Shown here piece after piece: positions 44,695 to 53,208 of a stretch of 64,000 nt of DNA. Every line of letters starts with the position of its first letter. Position 1 is the stretch's first letter. The notes beneath the pieces are model-generated. The model did no database searches and was not told the DNA's origin. It saw only the letters and a program-made list of their open reading frames with translations. Source of the stretch: an uncultured Eubacterium sp. (GTDB taxonomy: Bacteria > Bacillota > Clostridia > Lachnospirales > Lachnospiraceae); contig CAKRFN010000004.1 in the NCBI GenBank assembly GCA_934320655.1, positions 1 to 64,000 of the forward strand. Reading direction: 5' to 3'. A program made the position numbers and the translations under genes.

Positions 44695-44910
44695 GTCCGA
44701 ATATCGGAAGGGACACCGCTTCGGGCTGAAGCGTATGAGACATCGATTCTGTTTCCGTTTTTTGACGGATTGATTCCGGAGGGCTGGTTGCTCCATGTTG
44801 TCAGCCATAATTGGAAAATTGATCCAAACGACCGGTTCGGATTGCTTCTGCTTGCATGCAAAGACTGTATTGGCGATGTTTGCATACGAAATGAGGTGAG
44901 TGCATCATGA
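44695..44910 (+). pseudogene. hipS: hipS (HipA N-subdomain) lacking start and N-terminus
   Basis: The frame reads VRISEGTPLRAEAYETS, then ILFPFFDGLIPEGWLLH and DRFGLLLLACKDCIGDV, which is the C-terminal two thirds of the HipA N-subdomain 1/HipS family. The frame is open back to 44626 but contains no ATG, GTG or TTG before the conserved part, and the usual first 30-40 residues are missing. Its stop overlaps the hipT start (ATGA), as in intact hipBST operons. A deletion at the hipB-hipS junction is likely; a sequencing error is the alternative. Confidence 0.7.
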
Positions 44911-45866
44911 AGTGCCTGTGCTGTGGAAAACCTATTTTGAGTACTGCGTCTGAACCGGAGAAAACGTGGAGCTGGCATAAGAGATGTGTGGTCGATTTTT
45001 TCCACACCAAAGAGCTGCCGTTGTTGGATATTACGGGGGAACAGTTAAAAACCCTTGCGGATGAGACGGTTAATCGGGGGCTGACGGTTCCCGGTGTGCA
45101 AAAGAAATTGTCGCTTCATTTGTCTACGGAAGGTTTGTCGAGGCTGACGATTGTCGATTATCCGACCGGATTTATTTTAAAACCGCAGACGGAGGAGTAT
45201 GCTTTTATGCCGGAATTTGAGGATCTGGCAATGCGTCTGGCAGAATTGTGTGGCATACAGACGGTGCCACATGCACTGATTCGGATGAATGAAGGCTATG
45301 CCTATATCACACGCCGTATTGACCGGGAGATAACGGATGAGGGTGTCTCGCAATATGCGATGGAGGATTTTTGTCAGCTCTCCAATCGGCTGACGCAGGA
45401 TAAATACAAAGGCTCTTATGAAGGCTGTGGCAGGATCATTGGCAAATATTCAGTGGCGAGGGGATTTGATTTGTCGGAATTGTTTTTGCGGGTCGTCGTT
45501 TCTTTTGTGGTTGGAAATTCGGATATGCATCTGAAGAATTTTTCACTTCGGGAAACGCAGCCGGGCAACCGGCAATTCCGGTTATCTGCCGCTTATGACA
45601 TGCTGCCAGTCAATATTATTGTCCCACAGGATCAGGAGCAGCTTGCGCTTACATTAAATGGGAAAAAACGAAATATCCATAAAAAAGATATGCATATTTT
45701 TGCGGAGATGAGCGGCATTCCGGCAAAAGCCGCAGATCGTATGCTGGGCAAAATCTGTTCTCTGGAAGATAAAATGATTGAGCAGACAAAACAGTCGTAT
45801 TTGCCGGACGATCAAAAGGAGCAGGTGTGTGTATTGATTGCACACCGGATCGCACAATTAAAATAA
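44907..45866 (+). CDS. hipT: HipT-like serine/threonine kinase toxin
   Basis: A 319-residue HipA-fold kinase lacking N-subdomain 1. It begins with a Cys-rich stretch (KCLCCGKP), then GVQKKLSLHLS (Ser-containing loop), FILKPQT, the catalytic segment VVGNSDMHLKNFSL, and AYDMLP in place of DFG. HipT in the HipBST system phosphorylates an aminoacyl-tRNA synthetase to halt growth. GAGGTGA is 7 nt before the ATG. The kinase core looks intact, whereas the adjacent hipS antitoxin gene is truncated. That implies the toxin is inactive, weakly expressed, or restrained by HipB alone. Confidence 0.82.
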   Translation: MKCLCCGKPILSTASEPEKTWSWHKRCVVDFFHTKELPLLDITGEQLKTLADETVNRGLTVPGVQKKLSLHLSTEGLSRLTIVDYPTGFILKPQTEEYAFMPEFEDLAMRLAELCGIQTVPHALIRMNEGYAYITRRIDREITDEGVSQYAMEDFCQLSNRLTQDKYKGSYEGCGRIIGKYSVARGFDLSELFLRVVVSFVVGNSDMHLKNFSLRETQPGNRQFRLSAAYDMLPVNIIVPQDQEQLALTLNGKKRNIHKKDMHIFAEMSGIPAKAADRMLGKICSLEDKMIEQTKQSYLPDDQKEQVCVLIAHRIAQLK

Positions 45867-45932
45867 TTTATGGGATCTGCATGTTTCAGCTACACACGCT
45901 GAGCAATATAAAAACAAAAGGAGATACTAGGG

Positions 45933-46640
45933 ATGAAGAAGAATATGAAAAAAGCTGCCAGATGGGGACTGATCTTATTTTCTGTGATGGTTTGGTTTTT
46001 GGTGGGTGACTGCACGAAAGTGGATGCGGCGTCAAAGGCACAGTATACGTACAAGACATATGACAAGAGCAAGACCTATAAAGGGAAAAAGTCCACGATC
46101 AAGGATGTGGAGAAATACAAACGTGTCATTTTAAAGGGAGATTCGGACGCGGTCAAAAAGATCAATCAGGTGTTGAAAGAACTGTGTGACGCGAAGTTGC
46201 AGGAGATGCCTGTAGGTTATGCGAAAAACGATGCAGACAATATGGGATATGATGGAGAGTATAGCAATATCTATACGTCCAAGGTGACATACAATGCAAA
46301 CGGTGTGATCAGTATTATGATCAGTTATGAGTGGTATCAGGGAGGCGTACTTGATTACGGTTCCGACTGCTATACGTTTGATCTGACGACGGGAGAGCAG
46401 CTAAAGCTCACAGATGTATGCAGCGGAAGCAATCGGACGCTGACGAAAAAGATTAAGAACCGGTTGGTGAAAAAATATTCCAAAGATGCATTTTCAGCGG
46501 ATGGTCTGGATTCCATATCTGCCCATAAATGTGATTTTTATTTGAACAAAGGCGGCAAGGCAGTCGTTGTATTCGACAAATATGAGATTTCACACGGCGC
46601 AGCCGGAGCGTTCAGTATTACGCTGGATAGTAAATATTAA
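45933..46640 (+). CDS. Secreted DUF3298/DUF4163-type protein
   Basis: A 235-residue exported protein with a signal peptide (RWGLILFSVMVWFLVG, cleavage near VDAAS; the Cys in GDCTK might instead be a lipidation site). The mature part has the DUF4163-DUF3298 pattern: KYKRVILKGDSDAVKKINQVL, YSNIYTSKVTYNANGVISI, DSDCYTFDLTTG-like DYGSDCYTFDLTTGEQLKL, and DFYLNKGGKAVVVFDKYEI. The fold occurs in RsiV and PdaC and may bind lysozyme or peptidoglycan. AAAGGAG precedes the ATG. Confidence 0.72.
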   Translation: MKKNMKKAARWGLILFSVMVWFLVGDCTKVDAASKAQYTYKTYDKSKTYKGKKSTIKDVEKYKRVILKGDSDAVKKINQVLKELCDAKLQEMPVGYAKNDADNMGYDGEYSNIYTSKVTYNANGVISIMISYEWYQGGVLDYGSDCYTFDLTTGEQLKLTDVCSGSNRTLTKKIKNRLVKKYSKDAFSADGLDSISAHKCDFYLNKGGKAVVVFDKYEISHGAAGAFSITLDSKY

Positions 46641-46694
46641 ATAGGAATTGCGGCGGAATTACCTGCCCAAAATGACAAAAGGAGACTACAAAAA

Positions 46695-48104
46695 ATGAAT
46701 GTTACAATCAACTTCCGCAGGCTTTTACAGCGAAAGCTGGCGGTTTTGCTCTGTCTGGTGATGGTACTTACGTTACTGCCTGCCGGTATCGTGAAAGCCG
46801 ACACGGGCACGGGCGTGGTCAGTGTCACGGAGTATGGCGGAGAGCTGCGGCTGACCGCAGGCGGATCGGCGCAGTTACAGGTGGCGGATACTGTTGTGTA
46901 TGAGGGCATGAGCTATGCGGTGTCATCGTATACGTTTACTTCCTATAATGAGGAGGTCGCAACGGTAGATCAGACAGGTGCGGTAAAGGCGGTACATACG
47001 GGTACGACGGAGATCGTTGTGCAGGTAAATACCAAGCAGAGCCTGACGGGTGGCTGGGGTGATTCCGAAGGTTATGACCAGACCGGTAACGACGGATGGT
47101 ACACGATGGATGAGGAGACAACGCTGTTTCAGGCATACTATGATGTGACCGTGCTGCCGGATCTGTCACATGTAAAGATCAATAAGACGTCACAGACCGG
47201 ATACACCGCAAATCTGTGGGGCGATATGCAGTATACGTTCAAGTTAAAGAGTGCGCAGCCGCTGAGCGAGGATGATGATCTGGTAGTTTTGTCGTACAGT
47301 TCATCGAATCCGGACGTTCGTGTGTCGGCAAGTCTGGAAAATAATGTGCTGACGATTACGCCTTATGATGCCGGAAAGACGACTGTCACGATCAGCATCA
47401 ACGATCAGAAACTGTTCAAGCTGAAGATCCAGACGATTCTCGTGAATCTGACTGCAAATTCGGCATTGATGACACCGGGACAGACCAAACAGCTGCGCGT
47501 GAAGGGTGGAAAAAATCTGCCCGTGAAGTGGTCATCGAGCAACAAATCGATCGTTTCGGTTTCGTCCGATGGAAAACTCACGGCGCGCAAGAATGGAAAC
47601 GCGGTGATCAAGGCGACGGTCGGTGACTGCGCGTTTGGCTGTGCGGTATCGGTTGTTTCACCAAGCCGCAAGCAGGCGATCAATCGGGCGATCTACATTG
47701 CGCAGACCTGTACCTATAGCCAGCCTTACCGTATGCAGGAGAAATACTACGATTGCAGTTCCCTTGTCTGGAAAGCATATTCGAAAATCGGCACGAATTT
47801 TGGCGGTTCCTACTATGCGCCGGTGGCAGCAGATATCGGAAAATGGTGTGTGACACATCACAAGACGATTAAGGGCGGCGTGAGCCGGACAAATGTAAAC
47901 CAGATGAAGCTCAATGCGGGCGATCTGATGTTTGAGACCGGCGCGGAGAATGGCCGTTACAGAGGTATTTATCATGTGGAAATGATCACCGGATACAGTT
48001 GTCAGGGATTTGACCGCAAGGGCAGACCCTATTTGCTGGTTAAGTGGGCATCCAAGCCGGATGGTTACTATTATCCCACAAGACAGATGGTTGGCCGCCC
48101 GTAA
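46695..48104 (+). CDS. Secreted Ig-like (Big2) and NlpC/P60-type peptidase
   Basis: A 469-residue exported protein. The signal peptide includes LAVLLCLVMVLTLLPAG. Two or three Big2-like beta domains follow (about residues 40-320); one contains LTPGQTKQLRVKGG-type sequence MTPGQTKQLRVKGG and VKWSSSNKSIVSVSSDGKL. The C-terminal 150 residues form an NlpC/P60 fold with YDCSSLVWKAYSK (nucleophile Cys) and GIYHVEMITGY (catalytic His), so it should cleave peptidoglycan stem peptides. AAAGGAG lies before the ATG. It may remodel the wall outside the cell. Confidence 0.83.
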   Translation: MNVTINFRRLLQRKLAVLLCLVMVLTLLPAGIVKADTGTGVVSVTEYGGELRLTAGGSAQLQVADTVVYEGMSYAVSSYTFTSYNEEVATVDQTGAVKAVHTGTTEIVVQVNTKQSLTGGWGDSEGYDQTGNDGWYTMDEETTLFQAYYDVTVLPDLSHVKINKTSQTGYTANLWGDMQYTFKLKSAQPLSEDDDLVVLSYSSSNPDVRVSASLENNVLTITPYDAGKTTVTISINDQKLFKLKIQTILVNLTANSALMTPGQTKQLRVKGGKNLPVKWSSSNKSIVSVSSDGKLTARKNGNAVIKATVGDCAFGCAVSVVSPSRKQAINRAIYIAQTCTYSQPYRMQEKYYDCSSLVWKAYSKIGTNFGGSYYAPVAADIGKWCVTHHKTIKGGVSRTNVNQMKLNAGDLMFETGAENGRYRGIYHVEMITGYSCQGFDRKGRPYLLVKWASKPDGYYYPTRQMVGRP

Positions 48105-48155
48105 GGGGCGACCGCCATTTGGTATATGATTCGATCTGTAATTCTGTTTGTTATT

Positions 48156-48534
48156 CTATCCGTGCCATTCTTCGATGACACCACAGGCGATCTTTTCTCC
48201 GGAGTTTCCGGACGGCTGTGTGGTGAAATCGTCTGCTTTTGCATGCACAACAACGGAGCGCCCGAGTACATCGGCGAGAGCCAGCTGTTCGATGTATACA
48301 CACATCCATGAGTATCCGTCGCAGGAGGTGACCGGCGGAAGGTCGCCGGCATGATAGGGATGCGGCTGGTGCTTCGGGTTGTAGTGCGGCCCCGTATCTG
48401 CAAAATTATTCGTAAAATTTGACGATACCGGATATTTCCGGATAAGTTTTATTGCCGCTGATCAAGGCGACGGCGTTCGGCGGTGCGTCCATCATTTTAG
48501 CGCACACCGTGTTCGGGTAAGGGAGTTGTTTCAT
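48156..48534 (-). pseudogene. sodC: Decayed Cu/Zn superoxide dismutase gene
   Basis: On the minus strand an ATG at 48534 opens with MKQLPYPNTVCAKMMD and AVALISGNKTYPEISGIVKF, then stops at 48406. In another frame the text resumes at once with FADTGPHYNPKHQPHPYHAG, DLPPV, LGRSVVVHAKADDFTTQPSG and NSGEKIACGVI, the unmistakable C-terminal half of SodC. The segment carrying the F-H-x-H copper ligands (about 40 residues) is missing between the halves. The gene has therefore lost its active centre by deletion plus frameshift. A GGGGA ribosome site still precedes the ATG. No plus-strand gene is supported here. Confidence 0.8.
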
Positions 48535-48578
48535 GTCGATAGTTCCCCAAAACGTGTTTTATTTAGTATATGCATGTT

Positions 48579-48597
48579 ACTGTTCAGACAGTACCTG
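48579..48597 (+). repeat. Short palindromic repeat ACTGTTCA-n-ACAGTAC, copy B
   Basis: ACTGTTCAGACAGTACCTG closely matches the copy at 36305-36326. It lies 23 bp before the -35 box of the DMT permease promoter. Confidence 0.35.
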
Positions 48598-48619
48598 AGT
48601 GGATTCCTATGAATTGCCC

Positions 48620-48648
48620 TTGAATATCTTTCATACCGGTGCTATACT
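48620..48648 (+). promoter_or_regulatory. Sigma-A promoter of the DMT permease operon
   Basis: TTGAAT (48620-48625) and TATACT (48643-48648) with a 17-bp spacer. The -10 box lies inside a small dyad (CGGTGC/GCACCG), which could be an operator. Confidence 0.7.
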
Positions 48649-48682
48649 TGCACCGGGTAAATTGAGATGAGGATGGTGTGAG

Positions 48683-49567
48683 ATGGATCGTACAAATACA
48701 AAGGCGAAGGGTATCGCCTGCATCATTGCGGCGGCGTTTTTCTTTTCCCTGATGACTGTGATGGTGCATCTGGCGGGAGAATTGCCGACGATGCAAAAGA
48801 CGCTGTTTCGGAATCTGATCGCAGCGGTCATTGCGTGGATCATGCTGTTTGCGGAGCGCCAGCCGATCCGTATCAGGCGCTCGGATCTGCCGGATCTTCT
48901 GATGCGTTCGATCTGTGGAACGATCGGTATGATCTGCAACTTTTATGCGATCGACCGTCTGAATATTTCCGATGCAAATATGCTGAACAAATTATCACCG
49001 TTTTTTGCGATGCTGATGAGCATTGTGATTTTAAAGGAAAAAGCGGGCAAAAAGGAATGGGCGATCGTAGCGGTCGCATTTATCGGTGCGCTGTTTGTGA
49101 TCAAGCCCCGCTTTGATATGGGGACTGTTCCGGCGCTGATCGGTGCACTCGGCGGGTTCGGTGCGGGCGTGGCATATACGTTCGTGCGGAAACTGGGAAA
49201 AAAGGGTGTGACCGGACCGATCGTGGTCATGTTTTTTTCGACATTTTCGACGTTGTTCTGCCTGCCGTTTTTCCTGTTCAGTTATGAGACGATGTCGCTG
49301 TGGCAGCTGTTGTGTCTGTGCGGCGCGGGCTTTACGGCAGCAGGCGGACAGTTGGCGATCACAGCGGCGTACACCTATGCACCGGCAAAGGAGATCTCGG
49401 TCTATGACTATACGCAGGTGATTTTTGCGGCGATCTGGGGATTTTTTATTTTCGGACAGCGTCCGGATGTATTCAGCGTCATCGGATATGTGATCATCAT
49501 TGCGGCAGCAGTGTATCGGAGTGGGATTATCTCCCGAAGAAAGAACCAAAAAGAGGTACAGGAATGA
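48683..49567 (+). CDS. EamA/DMT-superfamily permease
   Basis: A 294-residue transporter with ten hydrophobic helices arranged as two EamA repeats (residues about 8-140 and 152-285). IACIIAAAFFFSLMTVMVHL and KTLFRNLIAAVIAW mark the first repeat, AYTYAPAKEISVYDYTQVIF the second. DMT permeases usually export amino acids, metabolites or nucleotide sugars. It overlaps the next start by ATGA, tying it to a glutamate-cysteine-ligase-like fusion enzyme; export of that enzyme's product or a precursor is a reasonable guess. Confidence 0.85.
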   Translation: MDRTNTKAKGIACIIAAAFFFSLMTVMVHLAGELPTMQKTLFRNLIAAVIAWIMLFAERQPIRIRRSDLPDLLMRSICGTIGMICNFYAIDRLNISDANMLNKLSPFFAMLMSIVILKEKAGKKEWAIVAVAFIGALFVIKPRFDMGTVPALIGALGGFGAGVAYTFVRKLGKKGVTGPIVVMFFSTFSTLFCLPFFLFSYETMSLWQLLCLCGAGFTAAGGQLAITAAYTYAPAKEISVYDYTQVIFAAIWGFFIFGQRPDVFSVIGYVIIIAAAVYRSGIISRRKNQKEVQE

Positions 49568-52098
49568 CAGAAAAACAAAATATTCAAAAAATCGTAACAT
49601 ATATTACCGAGGGAGCGAATGACAGACAGCGTCTCGGACTGGAGTTGGAGCATCTGATCTATGATGAAGAGTATCGGGTGATTTCTTATGAGCAGATGGT
49701 GGCATGTCTGGAACAGTTGATGCAGAAAAACGGCGGAAAGCCGTATGTGCTGGATGGAAAGCTGCTGGGCGTGGAGTCAGACGGTTACGCGCTGAGCTTA
49801 GAGCCCGGCTGTCAGCTGGAGATCAGCATCGAGCCGTTGGAGGATGTGGATGAGATCCGGCGTATCTATGACGGTTTTCGGGCGATCGCAGATCCGATTT
49901 TTGTGGCGTGCGGTTACCAACTACACGAGGGCGCAGTGCTGCCGTTTATCGCATCCGGAGAACAGCCGGTAGAGGAAATCGAATTGCTGCCGAAGGAGCG
50001 GTATCGTGTCATGGATGCACATTTTAAACAGAGTGGCACCTGTGGCGCATATATGATGCGCGCGAGTGCGTCTACACAGGTGTCCGTCGATTTTTCCTCT
50101 GAGGCGGATGCGCTGCGCAAGGTGCGTATCTTAGAAAAAATCGCCCCGCTCATGATGCTTTTGACGGAGCAGCGCGACGGGCTGCCTTTTTCGGAACGCT
50201 GGCAGCCGCATCTGATCCGCAGTCAGATCTGGCGGGATGTCGATCCCGTGCGCTGTGGTTATCTGCCGGATTCGCTGTCCGAAGATTATTCGCTGGAGGC
50301 TTATGCGGAGCATATTTATCATACGGATAGTATTCTGATCCGCGAAAACGGTGTGTTGTATCCGACGCAGGGAAAGAGCGCAGCACAGTGGTACGGTGAG
50401 CGTCCGCTGGAGGATGTCGATTATCTGCTGTCGATGTATTTTCCGCATGTGCGCATTAAAAAATATATTGAGTACCGCATTGCGGATAGTATGCCGATCG
50501 AGGATGCGGTCGACTATGCGGCGCTGATCCGGACGATGGTTTACAATGAGGAGGTGCTGTGTGCGCTGGAACGACTGTTTGCGGATGTGCGTACCATACA
50601 GCAGCTTGAGGCAGCAGAGGCGGCAGTGATCGCTGATGGTTGGGACGCGGTGGTCTACGGCAGACCGGTACTCTGCTGGCTGGACGAGCTGTTTGCATGT
50701 ATCGGCGCAGGCGTCCATGACCCGCAGGAATTAAAACGGATTCACCGGATGCGCCCGCTGCCTTTGCTGGAGTACCAGTATCACGCGATTATCCGCGGAA
50801 ATGAAGAACTGCATGCTCCGGAGGATCGCGGCATTAAGGACTATCTGAATCAGTCGACGGCGAAATACCATAACCGTGTGGTCGGCACGCTCTATGTGCC
50901 GAAGCTGTTTACGCACTGCCAGACACGTTTGTTTGACCGGCTGATCCGGCAGTTGTACGGCATTTTTGATCAGGTGATCGCGCATTATATAGCGGATGCG
51001 GACTATCGCGCGCTGTTCGGTTTTCCGAAGGAGCTGGAGGAGCTGATCCTACAGCAGCCGTTGTATACGAGAAATATTCCGATGTCGCGGATCGATCTGT
51101 TTTTGAATGAGCAGACCAGCGAGTTTAAGTTCTGTGAGTTCAACACGGACGGAGCGAGTGCGATGAATGAGGATCGTGAGCTGAATGTCGCATTTTCGCA
51201 GAGCCTTGCCTATCAGGAGTTTGCGAAGACGCATGAATGCCACACGTATGAGTTGTTTGATTCGTGGGTGGATGAGGCGTTGCAGATTTATCGGGAATAC
51301 GCACATGATGCGCAGGCGCTGCCGCGCGTGGCGATCGTGGATTTTCTGGAAAATGCGACGATCAACGAGTTTTATATTTTTAAGGAATCATTTGAGTGTC
51401 AGGGCTGTGCGGTGACAGTCTGCGATATGCGTGATCTGCGGTTTGACGGCGAGCGTTGTTACACAGAGGAATTCGGAACAGTGGATCTCGTCTACCGGCG
51501 GGCGGTGACATCCGATATTTTGTCGCATATGGATGATTCACAGGAGTTTCTGCGCGCATTCCGGGCTGGCAGGCTGTGTGTGCTTGGAGATTTCCGCACG
51601 CAGATTGTGCATAACAAGATTTTATATAAGATTCTGCACATGGATGAGACGATGCGCTTTCTGACGGCATCGGAGCGAGCGTTCGTGCGCGCACATATTC
51701 CGCTCACTATGTCGCTGCATGAATTGTTTGATGGAAAACATGAGGCGCTGCGCGGGAAAGTGATGAATGAGAAGGACGGCTGGATCATCAAGCCGGAGGA
51801 CTCCTATGGCTCAAAGGGTGTACATGCCGGTGTGGAGCTGGATTCGATAGAAGAATGGCAGCAGGCGGTACTGGCGGCAAAAGACCTGCCATATGTCCTG
51901 CAGGAATTTTGCACACCGTATCGTCTGGATAATATTGTATTCCGACCGGACGGCTGGCGTTGGACGGATACGAGTAATCTGACCGGATTGTTCGTGTACA
52001 ACGGACAGTTCCGCGGAATTTACTCAAGGATCAGTTATGAACAGGTGATCTCAACCCAGTATAATGAGATGTCGCTGCCGACGATCATCGTCGACTAG
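49564..52098 (+). CDS. Bifunctional peptide ligase: glutamate-cysteine ligase (GCS2)-like plus ATP-grasp domain
   Basis: An 844-residue fusion. Residues about 15-390 resemble the GCS2/EgtA-type glutamate-cysteine ligase (RLGLELEHLIYD near the start, YALSLEPGCQLEISIEPL as the substrate region, GAYMMRASASTQVSVDF). Residues about 430-844 resemble a glutathionylspermidine-synthase-type ATP-grasp ligase (SEFKFCEFNTDGASAMNED, GWIIKPEDSYGSKGVHAG, VLQEFCTPY). It could build gamma-glutamyl-cysteine and extend it, giving glutathione or another thiol peptide. The ATG overlaps the permease stop. The stop codon overlaps the stop of the convergent gene within CTAG. Confidence 0.75.
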   Translation: MTEKQNIQKIVTYITEGANDRQRLGLELEHLIYDEEYRVISYEQMVACLEQLMQKNGGKPYVLDGKLLGVESDGYALSLEPGCQLEISIEPLEDVDEIRRIYDGFRAIADPIFVACGYQLHEGAVLPFIASGEQPVEEIELLPKERYRVMDAHFKQSGTCGAYMMRASASTQVSVDFSSEADALRKVRILEKIAPLMMLLTEQRDGLPFSERWQPHLIRSQIWRDVDPVRCGYLPDSLSEDYSLEAYAEHIYHTDSILIRENGVLYPTQGKSAAQWYGERPLEDVDYLLSMYFPHVRIKKYIEYRIADSMPIEDAVDYAALIRTMVYNEEVLCALERLFADVRTIQQLEAAEAAVIADGWDAVVYGRPVLCWLDELFACIGAGVHDPQELKRIHRMRPLPLLEYQYHAIIRGNEELHAPEDRGIKDYLNQSTAKYHNRVVGTLYVPKLFTHCQTRLFDRLIRQLYGIFDQVIAHYIADADYRALFGFPKELEELILQQPLYTRNIPMSRIDLFLNEQTSEFKFCEFNTDGASAMNEDRELNVAFSQSLAYQEFAKTHECHTYELFDSWVDEALQIYREYAHDAQALPRVAIVDFLENATINEFYIFKESFECQGCAVTVCDMRDLRFDGERCYTEEFGTVDLVYRRAVTSDILSHMDDSQEFLRAFRAGRLCVLGDFRTQIVHNKILYKILHMDETMRFLTASERAFVRAHIPLTMSLHELFDGKHEALRGKVMNEKDGWIIKPEDSYGSKGVHAGVELDSIEEWQQAVLAAKDLPYVLQEFCTPYRLDNIVFRPDGWRWTDTSNLTGLFVYNGQFRGIYSRISYEQVISTQYNEMSLPTIIVD

Positions 52099-53009
52099 CA
52101 GCGTCCCGTGATGATCCACGGTGCGGGCTGCTGCTTGAATGCGTGGTTGCTGCCGAGGATCGATACGGATACCTGAATGGTCTCTGCATCACGGATGCCA
52201 TATTTTTCCAGCATGGCGGGCAGTGATGCGGCGACATTGAAGTCAAGTGTATAGATCACGACGCGCAGATTCGGGTTGAGCTGTGTCAGGTAAGCAAGCT
52301 CCTGCTCGGTGCTGGCGGATGCTACGAGGAATACAAGTGAGGGCACCGGACAGCCGGACATGCTGCGCTCGTCGATATGTTCGATGATGTTGACGTTGTG
52401 CAGACCGAAATGTCCGACATTGTCCTCCATCGTGGCGCGGTCTGCCTGATTGTACTCGACTGCGGTGACAGATCCCTCGACGGCGATCAGTGCGGATTCG
52501 ATCGCGATGCTCTCGCCGCTGATGACACAGATGTCATCGGTCGGTGCGACGTTCATTTTGCTAAGGATGATCGCGCGGATCTCGCTGCCGACATAGTGGA
52601 TCGAACCGCGCTGGAACAGCTCGTTTGCAAGTCCGATCTTGGCGGTGTTGCGCGCGTTCGGATTGAGGATGAGCATGGCGGCAGATGCGTTGATGCCACG
52701 GTTGATCATGTCCTTTACATAATCGTGCAGGATCTGTCCGGACGGGCTGGAACCCTCGTTGTACCACACCTCGCACTCGCCGAGCCCTGCATCCCACAGA
52801 CGGTAGAAGATGTCATCAACGCCGGCATTCGTAAATACCATTGTCGTTTTATGTGCTTCTACGGTGGGAATGACATTTTTATTCTTTTTTGTGATGTCGA
52901 TCATTTTTACATGCTCGAGGTCTACGTTCGTATTCTGCGAATAATATTGCAGCCAGCTAATGATGACATCGTTGGTAAATATCTGTTTTTCTAAAACCTG
53001 CTTGTCCAT
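52095..53009 (-). CDS. CbiT/precorrin methyltransferase-like protein with degenerate SAM motif
   Basis: A 304-residue protein. Residues 150-260 resemble the Rossmann methyltransferase CbiT (ESALIAVEGSVTAVEYNQAD, NVGHFGLHNVNIIEH), but the glycine-rich SAM loop reads ICVISGESIAIE, shorter than the usual G-x-G-x-G. The N-terminal 140 residues resemble the tetrapyrrole methylase part in outline only. No other cobalamin genes are near, so a non-cobalamin or non-catalytic role is likely. The ATG at 53009 is chosen because GGGAGG is 7 nt upstream. It is convergent with the ligase gene. Confidence 0.6.
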   Translation of the reverse strand: MDKQVLEKQIFTNDVIISWLQYYSQNTNVDLEHVKMIDITKKNKNVIPTVEAHKTTMVFTNAGVDDIFYRLWDAGLGECEVWYNEGSSPSGQILHDYVKDMINRGINASAAMLILNPNARNTAKIGLANELFQRGSIHYVGSEIRAIILSKMNVAPTDDICVISGESIAIESALIAVEGSVTAVEYNQADRATMEDNVGHFGLHNVNIIEHIDERSMSGCPVPSLVFLVASASTEQELAYLTQLNPNLRVVIYTLDFNVAASLPAMLEKYGIRDAETIQVSVSILGSNHAFKQQPAPWIITGRC

Positions 53010-53124
53010 ACAAAAACCTCCCATATACATGATTCATTGTCTATATTTTAACCGACTCATACCTATACTGCAAGAAAAAAGCACGAAATATCGTGGTGGT
53101 TTGCATAGACATAATTTTATTAAA

Positions 53125-53153
53125 TTGCAATTTGGATATTTATACGCTATAAT
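53125..53153 (+). promoter_or_regulatory. Sigma-A promoter of the NhaC-type antiporter
   Basis: TTGCAA (53125-53130) and TATAAT (53148-53153) with a 17-bp spacer, about 55 nt before the ATG. Confidence 0.75.
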
Positions 53154-53208
53154 AAGTTCAATTATGTAACGCACGAAAGTGTATCAAAATAAAAAAAGGA
53201 GAACAGTT

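Noticed and set aside
40123..46000. Prophage or integrative element called from the tyrosine recombinase
   Set aside because: No phage structural, replication or conjugation genes and no flanking direct repeats were seen, so only the recombinase itself is reported.
48126..48403. Plus- and minus-strand frames of 60-110 codons across the sodC remnant
   Set aside because: None has a ribosome site or recognisable product; the minus-strand SodC similarity in two other frames explains the stretch.
49914..51791. Several long antisense frames inside the ligase fusion gene
   Set aside because: They are compositional shadows of a GC-richer gene, with Arg/Pro/Ser-rich nonsense translations and no start signals.
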